From contig CAZBBA010000058.1 of the NCBI GenBank assembly GCA_964490015.1, forward strand, positions 1-26,126: a DNA stretch of 26,126 nt, given 5' to 3'. Below the pieces are notes generated by a model. The model did not search any database. It was not told the origin of the DNA and saw only the letters and a list, made by a program, of their open reading frames with translations. Shown piece after piece: positions 1 through 8,257 of this stretch (its first letter is position 1; every line of letters starts with the position of its first letter). This DNA is from Perlabentimonas sp964490015. GTDB lineage: Bacteria > Bacteroidota > Bacteroidia > Bacteroidales > Tenuifilaceae. The position numbers and the translations under genes are program-made.

Positions 1-981
1 AAAACCCTTGTGTCGCTGGTAATAAACAGTAAAGGGGACCAACACGGGATAAGCCCAGATACCCAGAAACGGGTGCTTGCAAAGATTGAGGAACTAAACT
101 ATAGCCCCAACGTGTTGGCCCGTGGATTCCGTACCGGAAAAACCAACACCATTGGGCTATTAGTCTCCGATATCTCCAACCGTTTCTACTCGCGTATTGC
201 CCGGAGAGTGGAGGATTACGCATGGGAACATGGGTATACTGTAATAATCTGCAGTACCGACGAGAATGTTGATAAGGAAAAGCAGCAGGTTAAGATGCTT
301 CGTGAGCGCAAGGTCGACGGAATAATCATCTCCTCGTCGCAGGAAAAGTTCGATACCCTTGGTAAACTTCTTGGCGATGTACCACATGTACTTATCGATA
401 GAACCTTTAACAAAATCAGCTCAGCACAAGTTTTCGTAGATAACTATAACGGAGCGCAGCTGGCTGCAAATCATCTTATGTCGCAGGGACTTAAACGGAT
501 TGCAATTCTTTCCATCACCCCCGAGTACATTTCAACCGTAAGAGAACGAACCGAGGGTTTCGTAAATGCACTAAAAGATTCTGGGATTTTAATTCCAAAT
601 GAATGGAATATACATATCCCATTTAAAGGAATGGAGTTGGCAATTGAGGAGAGGCTAAAAACGCTGAAGCAATCACACAATCTCCCCGAAGCCATTTTCA
701 CCCTTAATAATAATCTCACATCGTACTGCCTACTAGCGCTACGAAAGCTTTCACTAAATATACCTAATGATATTGCCCTAATCGGTTTCGACGATATGCT
801 GTACTTCAGCTTCACGCAACCCTCGGTAAGCGCCATTGCGCAACCCATTGAGCAGATTGGAGAACGGGCGTTCGATATTCTGCTAAAGCAAATAAATTCT
901 GAAGAGATCACCGCTGATGAGCAATCAGTAAAACTCCCAATAGAACTCATTATCAGAGAATCATCCACTAAAAAATCATAA
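1..981 (+). CDS. LacI-family transcriptional regulator, 5' end missing
   Basis: A sugar-responsive DNA-binding repressor or activator that probably controls the glycan operon that follows. The frame is open from base 1. The first residues (KTLVSLVINSKG) are the recognition-helix half of a LacI helix-turn-helix, so the real start lies upstream of the window and the GTG at base 10 is not the start. Next comes the hinge (KIEELNYSPN, ARGFRTGKTNTIGLL), then a periplasmic-binding-protein-like effector domain with the usual VDGIIIS and ALIGFDD segments, ending in an intact C-terminus. The permease gene starts 4 bases after the stop, so the two are co-transcribed. By context the effector is probably mannose or a manno-oligosaccharide (inference). 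No operator could be identified inside the window; the operon promoter is presumably upstream of this gene. Confidence 0.93.
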   Translation, partial: KTLVSLVINSKGDQHGISPDTQKRVLAKIEELNYSPNVLARGFRTGKTNTIGLLVSDISNRFYSRIARRVEDYAWEHGYTVIICSTDENVDKEKQQVKMLRERKVDGIIISSSQEKFDTLGKLLGDVPHVLIDRTFNKISSAQVFVDNYNGAQLAANHLMSQGLKRIAILSITPEYISTVRERTEGFVNALKDSGILIPNEWNIHIPFKGMELAIEERLKTLKQSHNLPEAIFTLNNNLTSYCLLALRKLSLNIPNDIALIGFDDMLYFSFTQPSVSAIAQPIEQIGERAFDILLKQINSEEITADEQSVKLPIELIIRESSTKKS

Positions 982-985
982 AACT

Positions 986-2164
986 ATGTCACGCAACAAA
1001 ACCTTTCCAATTTTCCTCGCGTTCCTGGCCATGGGCTTTGGCGACGTGGTAGGGCCACTGGTATCGCTGGTTAAGGACTCCTTTGAGGTTTCAAACTTTG
1101 TAGCCTCGCTTATGACCACCAGCGGGTTTATCATGTTCGGAATCCTCTCCATTCCAATGGGCGTTTATCAGGACAAGAAGGGCAAAAAGTTTATCCTGTC
1201 GCTGGGGCTAACCATTGCTCTGGTTGGACTTGTAATTCCAATTCTTTTTGGAATGTACGGTCCCAAAACAGTTGTTGAAGCGGGGTCATTCACTAAGCTA
1301 TACGCGCTTTTCGCTTCCATCTTCCTTTTGGGTGCGGGAGCTACAACCCTACAGGTTGCTGGAAATCCCATTATGCGCGATGTATCGGCCGATGGACAGT
1401 ACTCCAGCAACCTTTCGCTGGGGCAATCCATCAAGGCTATCGGTTCATCGCTTGGTTTCCTTGTGCCTCCAGCCGTTGCTGTTTGGTTTGGTCTCGATTG
1501 GACCATCCTGTTCCCCATGTTCGCCATCATCTTGCTAATAACCCTTGTTTGGGTAAACTACCTAAAGATTGAGGAGAAAAAAATCGCCGATGCCTCACCA
1601 GCAACCCTGACATCGAGCCTAAAATTGCTGGGAAATCCATTTGTACTAGTAATGGTACTGGGAATTTTCCTATACGTTGGCGCCGAGGTTTCGATGAGCG
1701 CTCAGATTCCCATCCTTATGGGTAAATCGTATGGTATTAGCAATTTTGGCCTCTGGATGGCCTGGGGGTTGTTCTTTCTACCCATATTCCTTGGTCGCCT
1801 TGCGGGTGCAGTTATCCTTAGGAAGCTAAAAGCTGGGAAATTTCTGGTTTACAGCGTCCTTCTCTCTGTACTTGGAATGCTGCTGCTATTCTTCGGAAGC
1901 CAGTACTTTGCCTATGTCGGGATTGTTATGATTGGGTTGGGCTTCTCCAATATCTTCCCGCTAATATTCTCAATTACTGTAGATACAATGCCCGAACGGG
2001 CAAACGAGCTATCGGGTCTAATGGTAATGGCCATTGTGGGTGGAGCGCTAATTCCACCCATCACAGGCGCCGTGGCCGATATTAGCGTCCAACTGGGATT
2101 TCTGGTTCCCGCTGCGTGCATATTCTACATACTGATTGTGGCTTTAAAATCTGCAAAAAAATAG
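986..2164 (+). CDS. MFS sugar permease, FHS/FucP-like
   Basis: A 12-helix inner-membrane sugar/proton symporter of 392 residues, the normal length for the fucose-glucose/galactose-proton branch of the major facilitator superfamily. The N-terminus runs straight into helix 1 (FLAFLAMGFGDVVGP). The cytoplasmic loop 2-3 motif is VYQDKKGKK at about residues 60-68. The FHS-type helix 4-5 segment is visible at about 117-148, around AGNPIMRD and NLSLGQS. The ATG is 4 bases after the lacI stop, and the next gene starts 10 bases after this one ends. Given the flanking mannosidases and sugar kinase, mannose is the likeliest substrate, but fucose, glucose or galactose cannot be excluded from sequence alone. 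The membrane-transporter call is secure; the substrate is inference. Confidence 0.88.
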   Translation: MSRNKTFPIFLAFLAMGFGDVVGPLVSLVKDSFEVSNFVASLMTTSGFIMFGILSIPMGVYQDKKGKKFILSLGLTIALVGLVIPILFGMYGPKTVVEAGSFTKLYALFASIFLLGAGATTLQVAGNPIMRDVSADGQYSSNLSLGQSIKAIGSSLGFLVPPAVAVWFGLDWTILFPMFAIILLITLVWVNYLKIEEKKIADASPATLTSSLKLLGNPFVLVMVLGIFLYVGAEVSMSAQIPILMGKSYGISNFGLWMAWGLFFLPIFLGRLAGAVILRKLKAGKFLVYSVLLSVLGMLLLFFGSQYFAYVGIVMIGLGFSNIFPLIFSITVDTMPERANELSGLMVMAIVGGALIPPITGAVADISVQLGFLVPAACIFYILIVALKSAKK

Positions 2165-2174
2165 GTTGATAAAA

Positions 2175-3281
2175 ATGGAACTTAACAAAAGAAATGAGGT
2201 AGTAATGACGCTGGATGCCGGGGGGACAAACTTTGTTTTCTCGGCCATAAAGGGCGGAAAGGAGATTATTGACCCCATTGTGTTTCCTGCCAATGGACAC
2301 GACCTGAACCTATGCCTGAGCAGCATTGTAAATGGCTTTAAGGAGATTAGGGCGATGATTAAGGAGAAGCCAATAGCAATTAGCTTTGCGTTCCCTGGCC
2401 CAGCCGATTACCCCAATGGGGTTATTGGCGATCTGGCAAATCTTCCCGCATTCAGAGGCGGTATTGCGTTAGGGCCAATGCTCGAGGGCGTTTTCGAAAT
2501 CCCTGTCTTTATAAACAACGATGGCGATCTTTTTGCCTACGGCGAGGCCATTGCCGGGATGCTACCCGAGATAAACTATGAGCTGGAAAGCCAGAAAATT
2601 CCAAAAAAATACAAGAACCTTTTGGGCATTACGCTGGGAACCGGCTTTGGTGCAGGAATAGTACACAACGGTGAGCTATACCTTGGCGACAACTCGGCAG
2701 GTGCCGAGATCTGGGTAACCCGCAACGCCCTTGAACCTAGCGTTTTTGCCGAGGAGAGCATCAGCATTAGAGCCGTACAGCGTGTATACTCTCAACTAAC
2801 AGGCAACGAGGAGGATAAAAAGCTTACACCAAAGCAAATCTTCGACATAGCCGTGGGCTACCAGAAAGGCGATGCCAAGGCCGCCAGCGCAAGTTTCGAG
2901 AAATTAGGCAAAACCCTTGGCGATGTGCTGGCTAACGCCATCACTCTGCTCGACTGTAACGTGGTTATTGGTGGTGGGCTTTCCAACGCCTATCCCCTAT
3001 TTGCCCCATCGATGATGGCGCAACTCAACGGGAAAATATCTACCTACAATGGGCAGAACATCAACAGGCTTGAGGTGAAAGCCTTTAACCTGGAAAACTA
3101 TGAGGATAGCATCGCTTTTTACCAAACCAACCCAAAGCTGGTAAAGGTGCCCAATGTTAACAGGCAAGTACCCTACATCTGGCAAAAAAACGTGGCCATT
3201 GGTCGCACGCGCTTAGGCACTAGTCAGGCCGTAGCCATTGGAGCTTACGCATTTGCCCTTAAGGCAATTGGCAAAAAGTAA
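2175..3281 (+). CDS. ROK-family sugar kinase lacking the zinc motif
   Basis: A cytoplasmic ROK (repressor/ORF/kinase) protein of 368 residues, expected to phosphorylate the imported hexose with ATP. The ATG at 2175 was preferred to an in-frame TTG at 2166. The ATP phosphate loop MTLDAGGTNF is at 11-20, a sugar-loop-like AFPGPADYPNG at 72-82, and the candidate catalytic base Asp116 lies in FINNDGDLFAYGEA. The glycine-rich stretch GITLGTGFGAGIV is at 151-163 and VVIGGGLSNA at about 263-272. The canonical ROK zinc site is not present: where most members read ExGH followed by CxCGxxGC, this one reads AEIWVTRN (Glu178, then Val181 at the His position) and no cysteine cluster follows. A structural zinc is therefore unlikely. 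The N-terminus has no helix-turn-helix, so it is a kinase type and not an NagC/XylR-type repressor. Position in the operon suggests a mannokinase or glucokinase. Confidence 0.85.
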   Translation: MELNKRNEVVMTLDAGGTNFVFSAIKGGKEIIDPIVFPANGHDLNLCLSSIVNGFKEIRAMIKEKPIAISFAFPGPADYPNGVIGDLANLPAFRGGIALGPMLEGVFEIPVFINNDGDLFAYGEAIAGMLPEINYELESQKIPKKYKNLLGITLGTGFGAGIVHNGELYLGDNSAGAEIWVTRNALEPSVFAEESISIRAVQRVYSQLTGNEEDKKLTPKQIFDIAVGYQKGDAKAASASFEKLGKTLGDVLANAITLLDCNVVIGGGLSNAYPLFAPSMMAQLNGKISTYNGQNINRLEVKAFNLENYEDSIAFYQTNPKLVKVPNVNRQVPYIWQKNVAIGRTRLGTSQAVAIGAYAFALKAIGKK

Positions 3282-3307
3282 CTTGCCTAAACTCGATATT
3301 GCAACTA

Positions 3308-5599
3308 ATGAAAAAGCACTTTTTCACCGTACTGCTTGTATGCCTTTCTGTTTCAGCGGTTGCGCAGCAGTTGGAAAAAAACCTGATTCGTTGGGTAAAT
3401 CCATTTATTGGAACCCAACGAATGGGACATACTATTCCCGGGGCTACTGTTCCTTTTGGCTCGGTGCAGCTAAGCCCCGACACCGACACCATTCCATACG
3501 CAGTGGATGGCAAGTACAATCCAAAGGTTTACGATTACTGCGCAGGTTACCAGTACGATGATAGCACCATTGTTGGCTTTAGCCACACCCATTTTAGCGG
3601 TACAGGCCACTCCGACTTGGGCGATATCCTTGTAATGCCGACCGTTGGAAAACTTAGGCTAAATCCAGGCACTTCAACAAATCCCGACTCAGGTTACCGT
3701 TCGCGTTTTAGTCACGATAATGAGTTGGCTCAGCCGAACTACTATCAGGTTCTGCTTAGCGATTACGGAATCAACGCCGAGCTAACCACCACAACACGTG
3801 TTGGGTTGCATCGCTATACCTTCCCAAAATCGGACAACGCGCATATTATTGTTGATTTAACACATGGTATTTACAACTACCCCGGTAAAAACGTTTGGAC
3901 ATTTGTTCGTGCCGAGAACGACACCCTGATTACGGGTTACAGGCAAACACACGGCTGGGCTCGCACCCGCAGGGTTTACTTCGCCATTTCCTTTTCAAAA
4001 CCTTTCAAATCCTATGGATTAGTCAATAGTGAGGGGTTGATTTATCGTGGATTTTGGAGACGATTCGACCAGAACAGCAACTTTCCTGAAAACGCTGGGC
4101 GTGAAATTAGGTGCCATTTCGATTTTGAGACTGATAATAACGAGCAAATCCTAATGAAAGTGGCCATATCGCCAGTTAGTACCAACGGCGCTTTAAAAAA
4201 CCTTGCTGCAGAAACACCGCACTGGGATTTCGACCGAGTGGTGAAGGAAGGGCAAGATCTGTGGAACAAAGAACTGGCAAAGGTTGAGGTAGAAACCCTA
4301 ACCGACGACGATAAGGTTAACTTTTACACCTCGCTTTACCACTCATTCCTTGGGCCAACCGTTTATATGGATATTGATGGCCAGTACAGGGGACTCGACC
4401 AGAATATTCACACCACCGAGGACTTCACCAACTACACCACCTTTTCTCTTTGGGATACCTACAGGGCGTTGCATCCACTTTTCAACATAATTCAGCCCCT
4501 ACGCAATGTAGATATGATAAAATCGATGCTGGCGCACTACGAGCAGAGCGCACACAAAATGCTGCCCGTATGGAGCCATTACGCCAACGAGAACTGGTGT
4601 ATGATTGGCTACCACTCCGTTTCGCTCCTTGCCGATGCCATTGTAAAGGGTAATGACAATTTTGATACACAGTTTGCCCTCGACGCTGCCATACAAACCG
4701 CCAGCAATGGCTGGTACGATGGATTGGATCATTACATCAAGTTGGGCTATGTTCCCGAGGATATCTCCAACAATTCGGTATCGAAAACCCTGGAGTTTGC
4801 CTACGACGACTGGGCCATAGCCCAGATGGCCAAAAAGCAAGGCAACGAAAATATCTACAAAGAATTTACGCAGCGTGCACAGAACTATCGAAATGTTTTT
4901 GATAAATCCATAGGTTTTATGCGACCACGGCTATTGGATGGAACATTTAAAGAGGATTTTGATGTGCTCGACACCCACGGGCAGGGTTTTATTGAGGGCA
5001 ATGCGTGGAACTACTCGCTTTATGTGCCGCACGACGTAGAGGGTTTGATTGGGCTGCTAGGTGGAAAAAGAAAATTTGAGGTTTACCTCGATTCCATTTT
5101 CAATATGCATCTACCCGACAAGTATTTCGAGAACACCGAGGATATAACACGCGAGGGAATAATTGGGAACTACGTGCATGGCAACGAGCCCTCGCATCAT
5201 ATTCCATATCTCTACAACTGGACTTCGAACCCATGGAAAACGCAGAAAACGGTAAGGATGATTATCGATTCCAAGTACAAGCCAACCCCCGATGGTCTTA
5301 GTGGCAACGACGACCTTGGACAAATGAGTGCTTGGTACATCTTCAACGCATTGGGCTTTTACCCTGTTGCGCCAGGATCAGAATTTTACAGTATTGGAAG
5401 CCCTTTAGTAGTTTCTGCCGATATTAAACTGGAGAACGGAAAGGTATTCAGGATTCGCACAGAAAACCAGTCACCAAAGAATATTTACGTTCGAAAGGTT
5501 ACAATAAACGGGAAAGAAATAAAGGATTACAAGCTAGACCATTTTGATATTATCAATGGAGGTGAATTAATTTTCCACATGGGAAGTAAAAAGAGATGA
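3308..5599 (+). CDS. GH92 exo-alpha-mannosidase, secreted
   Basis: A calcium-dependent exo-acting alpha-mannosidase of glycoside hydrolase family 92, which releases mannose from N-glycans or yeast-type mannan. It has 763 residues from the ATG at 3308; a TTG three codons earlier is less likely. A signal-peptidase-I type leader (about 1-20, ending SAVAQ) sends it to the periplasm. The N-terminal family signature is WVNPFIGT with GHTIPGA and PFGSVQLSPDT at about 29-58. Aligned by eye with the characterised BT3990 enzyme, the catalytic acid is Glu563 in IEGNAWNYS and the base is Asp669 in GNDDLGQMSAW; HGNEPSHH is at 624-631. It starts 26 bases after the kinase and is followed after 60 bases by the beta-mannosidase. 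Linkage preference (alpha-1,2, 1,3, 1,4 or 1,6) cannot be read from the sequence. Confidence 0.95.
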   Translation: MKKHFFTVLLVCLSVSAVAQQLEKNLIRWVNPFIGTQRMGHTIPGATVPFGSVQLSPDTDTIPYAVDGKYNPKVYDYCAGYQYDDSTIVGFSHTHFSGTGHSDLGDILVMPTVGKLRLNPGTSTNPDSGYRSRFSHDNELAQPNYYQVLLSDYGINAELTTTTRVGLHRYTFPKSDNAHIIVDLTHGIYNYPGKNVWTFVRAENDTLITGYRQTHGWARTRRVYFAISFSKPFKSYGLVNSEGLIYRGFWRRFDQNSNFPENAGREIRCHFDFETDNNEQILMKVAISPVSTNGALKNLAAETPHWDFDRVVKEGQDLWNKELAKVEVETLTDDDKVNFYTSLYHSFLGPTVYMDIDGQYRGLDQNIHTTEDFTNYTTFSLWDTYRALHPLFNIIQPLRNVDMIKSMLAHYEQSAHKMLPVWSHYANENWCMIGYHSVSLLADAIVKGNDNFDTQFALDAAIQTASNGWYDGLDHYIKLGYVPEDISNNSVSKTLEFAYDDWAIAQMAKKQGNENIYKEFTQRAQNYRNVFDKSIGFMRPRLLDGTFKEDFDVLDTHGQGFIEGNAWNYSLYVPHDVEGLIGLLGGKRKFEVYLDSIFNMHLPDKYFENTEDITREGIIGNYVHGNEPSHHIPYLYNWTSNPWKTQKTVRMIIDSKYKPTPDGLSGNDDLGQMSAWYIFNALGFYPVAPGSEFYSIGSPLVVSADIKLENGKVFRIRTENQSPKNIYVRKVTINGKEIKDYKLDHFDIINGGELIFHMGSKKR

Positions 5600-5659
5600 G
5601 CAAAATAGCATACTAGTCTTTTTGAAATAGAATACAGGAACAGGCAAACACTTAATCAT

Positions 5660-8188
5660 ATGAAGATAATTGGAAATATACTTTTGATTTTCTCTTTGCT
5701 AAGTCTAGCATCTTGCAAACAAAAGGATACAATACCTTTACTTCATAAGGTTGAGATTAACACCAACTGGATATTCCGCGATACTGGCGAACCCGACTGG
5801 TATCCGGCCAACGTACCCGGAGCAGTCCACACCGACTTAAGGAACAATGGTGTTATAGAAAATCCATTCTATGGCTGTAACGAGGCTAGGCTACAATGGA
5901 TTGGCGAGCGCGATTGGATATACAAAACTCAGTTTACAGTAGATTCCAACCTGTTTGCCAACAAAAATATCAATCTTATTTTTGAGGGATTAGACACCTA
6001 CGCCAACGTACTGCTCAATGGGCAAACAATTCTGCAGGCCAACAATATGCACCGCAAGTGGGAGGTCGATTGTAAGGAACTGCTAAAGGTTGGGAACAAC
6101 CTTTTGGAGGTGCAATTTAAGTCGGCATTAAATAAGTTTTTCGAGGATTCGCTGGCGCTTGGCTATCCCCTACCCGGCGGCAGATGGAACTTTGCACGCA
6201 AGGCGGCATATCATTTTGGTTGGGACTGGAGCCCTCGATTTATCACCGTAGGAATTCACAAACCAGTTTACCTTGAGGCTTGGAACACCCATCGCCCAAA
6301 CGATTTCCACATCTATACCAAAGATATAACAGAACAAGCGGCAACCATCGGCTTAACCTACTGGGTAGAATCTGAAATCAACGAAAATGCTACAATCCGC
6401 ATAACCGATGCAAAAACCAATAAGGTACTCACCAATCAAGCAATCAGTCTCCAATCAGTCAATCATAGCCACAGCATTGAGTTTAAAATCAACAACCCAA
6501 AACTCTGGTGGAGCAATGGCCTAGGCGAACCCCATATTTACGATTTACGCGTTGAGCTGATCACCGAATCGGGTTATATCCACACAAAAGAAATCCCGTT
6601 TGGTGTTAGAACGCTCAGAACCGTTCTTGAGGACGACGAGCACGGCCAAGCCCTTTACGTTGAGATAAACGGTCATAAGGTTTATATGAAGGGTGCCAAC
6701 TACATACCACAGCACTCATTTGTTACCGAGGTTACCCAGCAGAATTATGAGGACATTGTGGCCCGAGCCGTTGAGTCGAATATGAATATGCTGCGCGTGT
6801 GGGGCGGTGGTGTTTATGAGGATGATATCTTTTACGAGTTTTGTAACCGCAATGGCATTCTTGTTTGGCAAGATTTTATGTTTGCCTGCGCAATGTATCC
6901 GGGCAACGACGATTACGTTGAGAACGTTAGGCAGGAGGCCATTCAACAGGTAAAAAGGCTGCGCAACCATTCCAACATGGCCCTTTGGTGCGGGAACAAC
7001 GAGGTTGATGAGGGCTGGCACAACTGGGGCTGGCAGAAAGCCCACAATATATCAAAAAAGGATTCGGCTTCCATTTGGGAAGGCTACAAAAAGGTGTTCC
7101 ACCAAGTACTTCCCGATGCGGTTAAGGAGCACGACCCACAACGTTTCTACCTGTCCACCTCGCCGCTTTACGGCTGGGGCCGGGAGAAAAGTTTAACCCA
7201 CGGCAGTTCACACTACTGGGGTGTTTGGTGGGGTGTACAACCCGTTGAAACATACATTGAGAAGGTACCACGCTTTGCCAGCGAGTTTGGTCTGCAGGCA
7301 ATGCCCACCATTTCGACCATTAGGGCATTCCAACCCGAGGAAGAGGATTACCTATTCTCCCCTGCGCTAAAATGTCATCAAAAGCATCCTACAGGCTACC
7401 AAACCATAAACTCGTACCTTAAAATGGAAGGGCTGTATGCCGAAACGCTGGATGAGTTTATTTACCTAAGTCAGCTGCTGCAAGCCAAGGGAATTGGACT
7501 GGCCATTGAGGCCCAACGCAGTGCTATGCCCTACTGCATGGGCACACTCTACTGGCAGCTAAACGATTGCTGGCCTGTTACCAGCTGGAGTGGAACCGAT
7601 GCGTTTGGCAACTGGAAAGCGTTACAGTACAAGGTTCGTGATCTTTATACTGATATTTTTGTTTCGGCTATTGATTTCAAAAATCAATTCGAGGTTCACC
7701 TAATCTCCGATAAATTGGAAGATTCCGAAGGGGTTTTGGAAATTATAGTAATTGGTTTTGATGGCAATAGAAAAACGTTGCTCTCAAAGGATATTACCGC
7801 TAAAGCCAACGCCTCAATTTCCGTAATCTCAGAGAAATCATATTCATTTTTTGCTAATATCGACAAGGAAATGGTGATGCTTGAAGCCAAGTTTTCCGAT
7901 AGAAATGGTAAACAGTACATAAACCGCAAGTTTCTAGTTCCACTTGGGATGCTTGAACTACCCAAAGCAACTATCGAAACTAGAATTGAGGCTGCAAAAG
8001 GTGGTTACAACATTACACTATCCTCCAATGCCTTTGCTGCCCACGTTCAACTATACTTAACCCATAACCATGCAAAATTTAGCGATAACTTTATGCATAT
8101 ACTACCAAACGAGGAAGTAACCGTATTATGCAAATCCGACTTGACGATTGAAATATTTAAAGAACAACTTAGAATTATGCATTTGTAA
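5660..8188 (+). CDS. GH2 beta-mannosidase, lipoprotein
   Basis: A retaining exo-beta-mannosidase of family GH2, 842 residues. It would remove the single beta-1,4-mannose left on the chitobiose core after the alpha-mannosidases have acted. The leader ends in a lipobox (LLSLASC, Cys19), so it is membrane-anchored; the following KQKD is not a strong Bacteroidota surface-export signal. The order is a jelly-roll sugar-binding domain (about 30-205, with GRWNFARKAAYHFGWDW), an Ig-like domain to about 320, and a TIM barrel containing MLRVWGGGVYEDDIFYE and WCGNNEVDEGW with acid/base Glu448. The nucleophile is Glu542 in RFASEFGLQ. The 94-residue acid-to-nucleophile spacing and the WGGGVYE/NNE motifs fit beta-mannosidase better than beta-galactosidase or glucuronidase. 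A beta-sandwich tail follows. Confidence 0.94.
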   Translation: MKIIGNILLIFSLLSLASCKQKDTIPLLHKVEINTNWIFRDTGEPDWYPANVPGAVHTDLRNNGVIENPFYGCNEARLQWIGERDWIYKTQFTVDSNLFANKNINLIFEGLDTYANVLLNGQTILQANNMHRKWEVDCKELLKVGNNLLEVQFKSALNKFFEDSLALGYPLPGGRWNFARKAAYHFGWDWSPRFITVGIHKPVYLEAWNTHRPNDFHIYTKDITEQAATIGLTYWVESEINENATIRITDAKTNKVLTNQAISLQSVNHSHSIEFKINNPKLWWSNGLGEPHIYDLRVELITESGYIHTKEIPFGVRTLRTVLEDDEHGQALYVEINGHKVYMKGANYIPQHSFVTEVTQQNYEDIVARAVESNMNMLRVWGGGVYEDDIFYEFCNRNGILVWQDFMFACAMYPGNDDYVENVRQEAIQQVKRLRNHSNMALWCGNNEVDEGWHNWGWQKAHNISKKDSASIWEGYKKVFHQVLPDAVKEHDPQRFYLSTSPLYGWGREKSLTHGSSHYWGVWWGVQPVETYIEKVPRFASEFGLQAMPTISTIRAFQPEEEDYLFSPALKCHQKHPTGYQTINSYLKMEGLYAETLDEFIYLSQLLQAKGIGLAIEAQRSAMPYCMGTLYWQLNDCWPVTSWSGTDAFGNWKALQYKVRDLYTDIFVSAIDFKNQFEVHLISDKLEDSEGVLEIIVIGFDGNRKTLLSKDITAKANASISVISEKSYSFFANIDKEMVMLEAKFSDRNGKQYINRKFLVPLGMLELPKATIETRIEAAKGGYNITLSSNAFAAHVQLYLTHNHAKFSDNFMHILPNEEVTVLCKSDLTIEIFKEQLRIMHL

Positions 8189-8191
8189 TAG

Positions 8192-8243
8192 TCCACAGAT
8201 TTTCACAAATGCTTTATTTGAGTTAATTTGTGAAAGTTGTGGA
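8192..8243. repeat. Inverted repeat / stem-loop between the GH2 and second GH92 genes
   Basis: Left arm 8192-8210 (TCCACAGATTTTCACAAAT) and right arm 8226-8243 (ATTTGTGAAAGTTGTGGA) pair over almost their full length, with one bulged base and two G-T pairs, around a 15-base loop. It begins 3 bases after the GH2 stop and ends 14 bases before the GH92 start, filling the spacer. There is no U-tract after the stem on either strand, so it is not a classical terminator. It resembles intergenic palindromic repeats of Bacteroidota genomes (recollection, not a search). It may stabilise or process the message between the two genes. Confidence 0.75.
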
Positions 8244-8257
8244 TAAAACCAACTAAT

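Noticed and set aside
471..968. 165-codon frame antisense to the LacI gene
   Set aside because: It is the complement of a clear LacI effector domain and has Ser/Cys-rich random composition, so it is a shadow frame.
10..981. GTG at base 10 as the LacI start
   Set aside because: The frame is open to base 1 and the first residues are already the middle of the helix-turn-helix, so the gene is truncated by the window edge.
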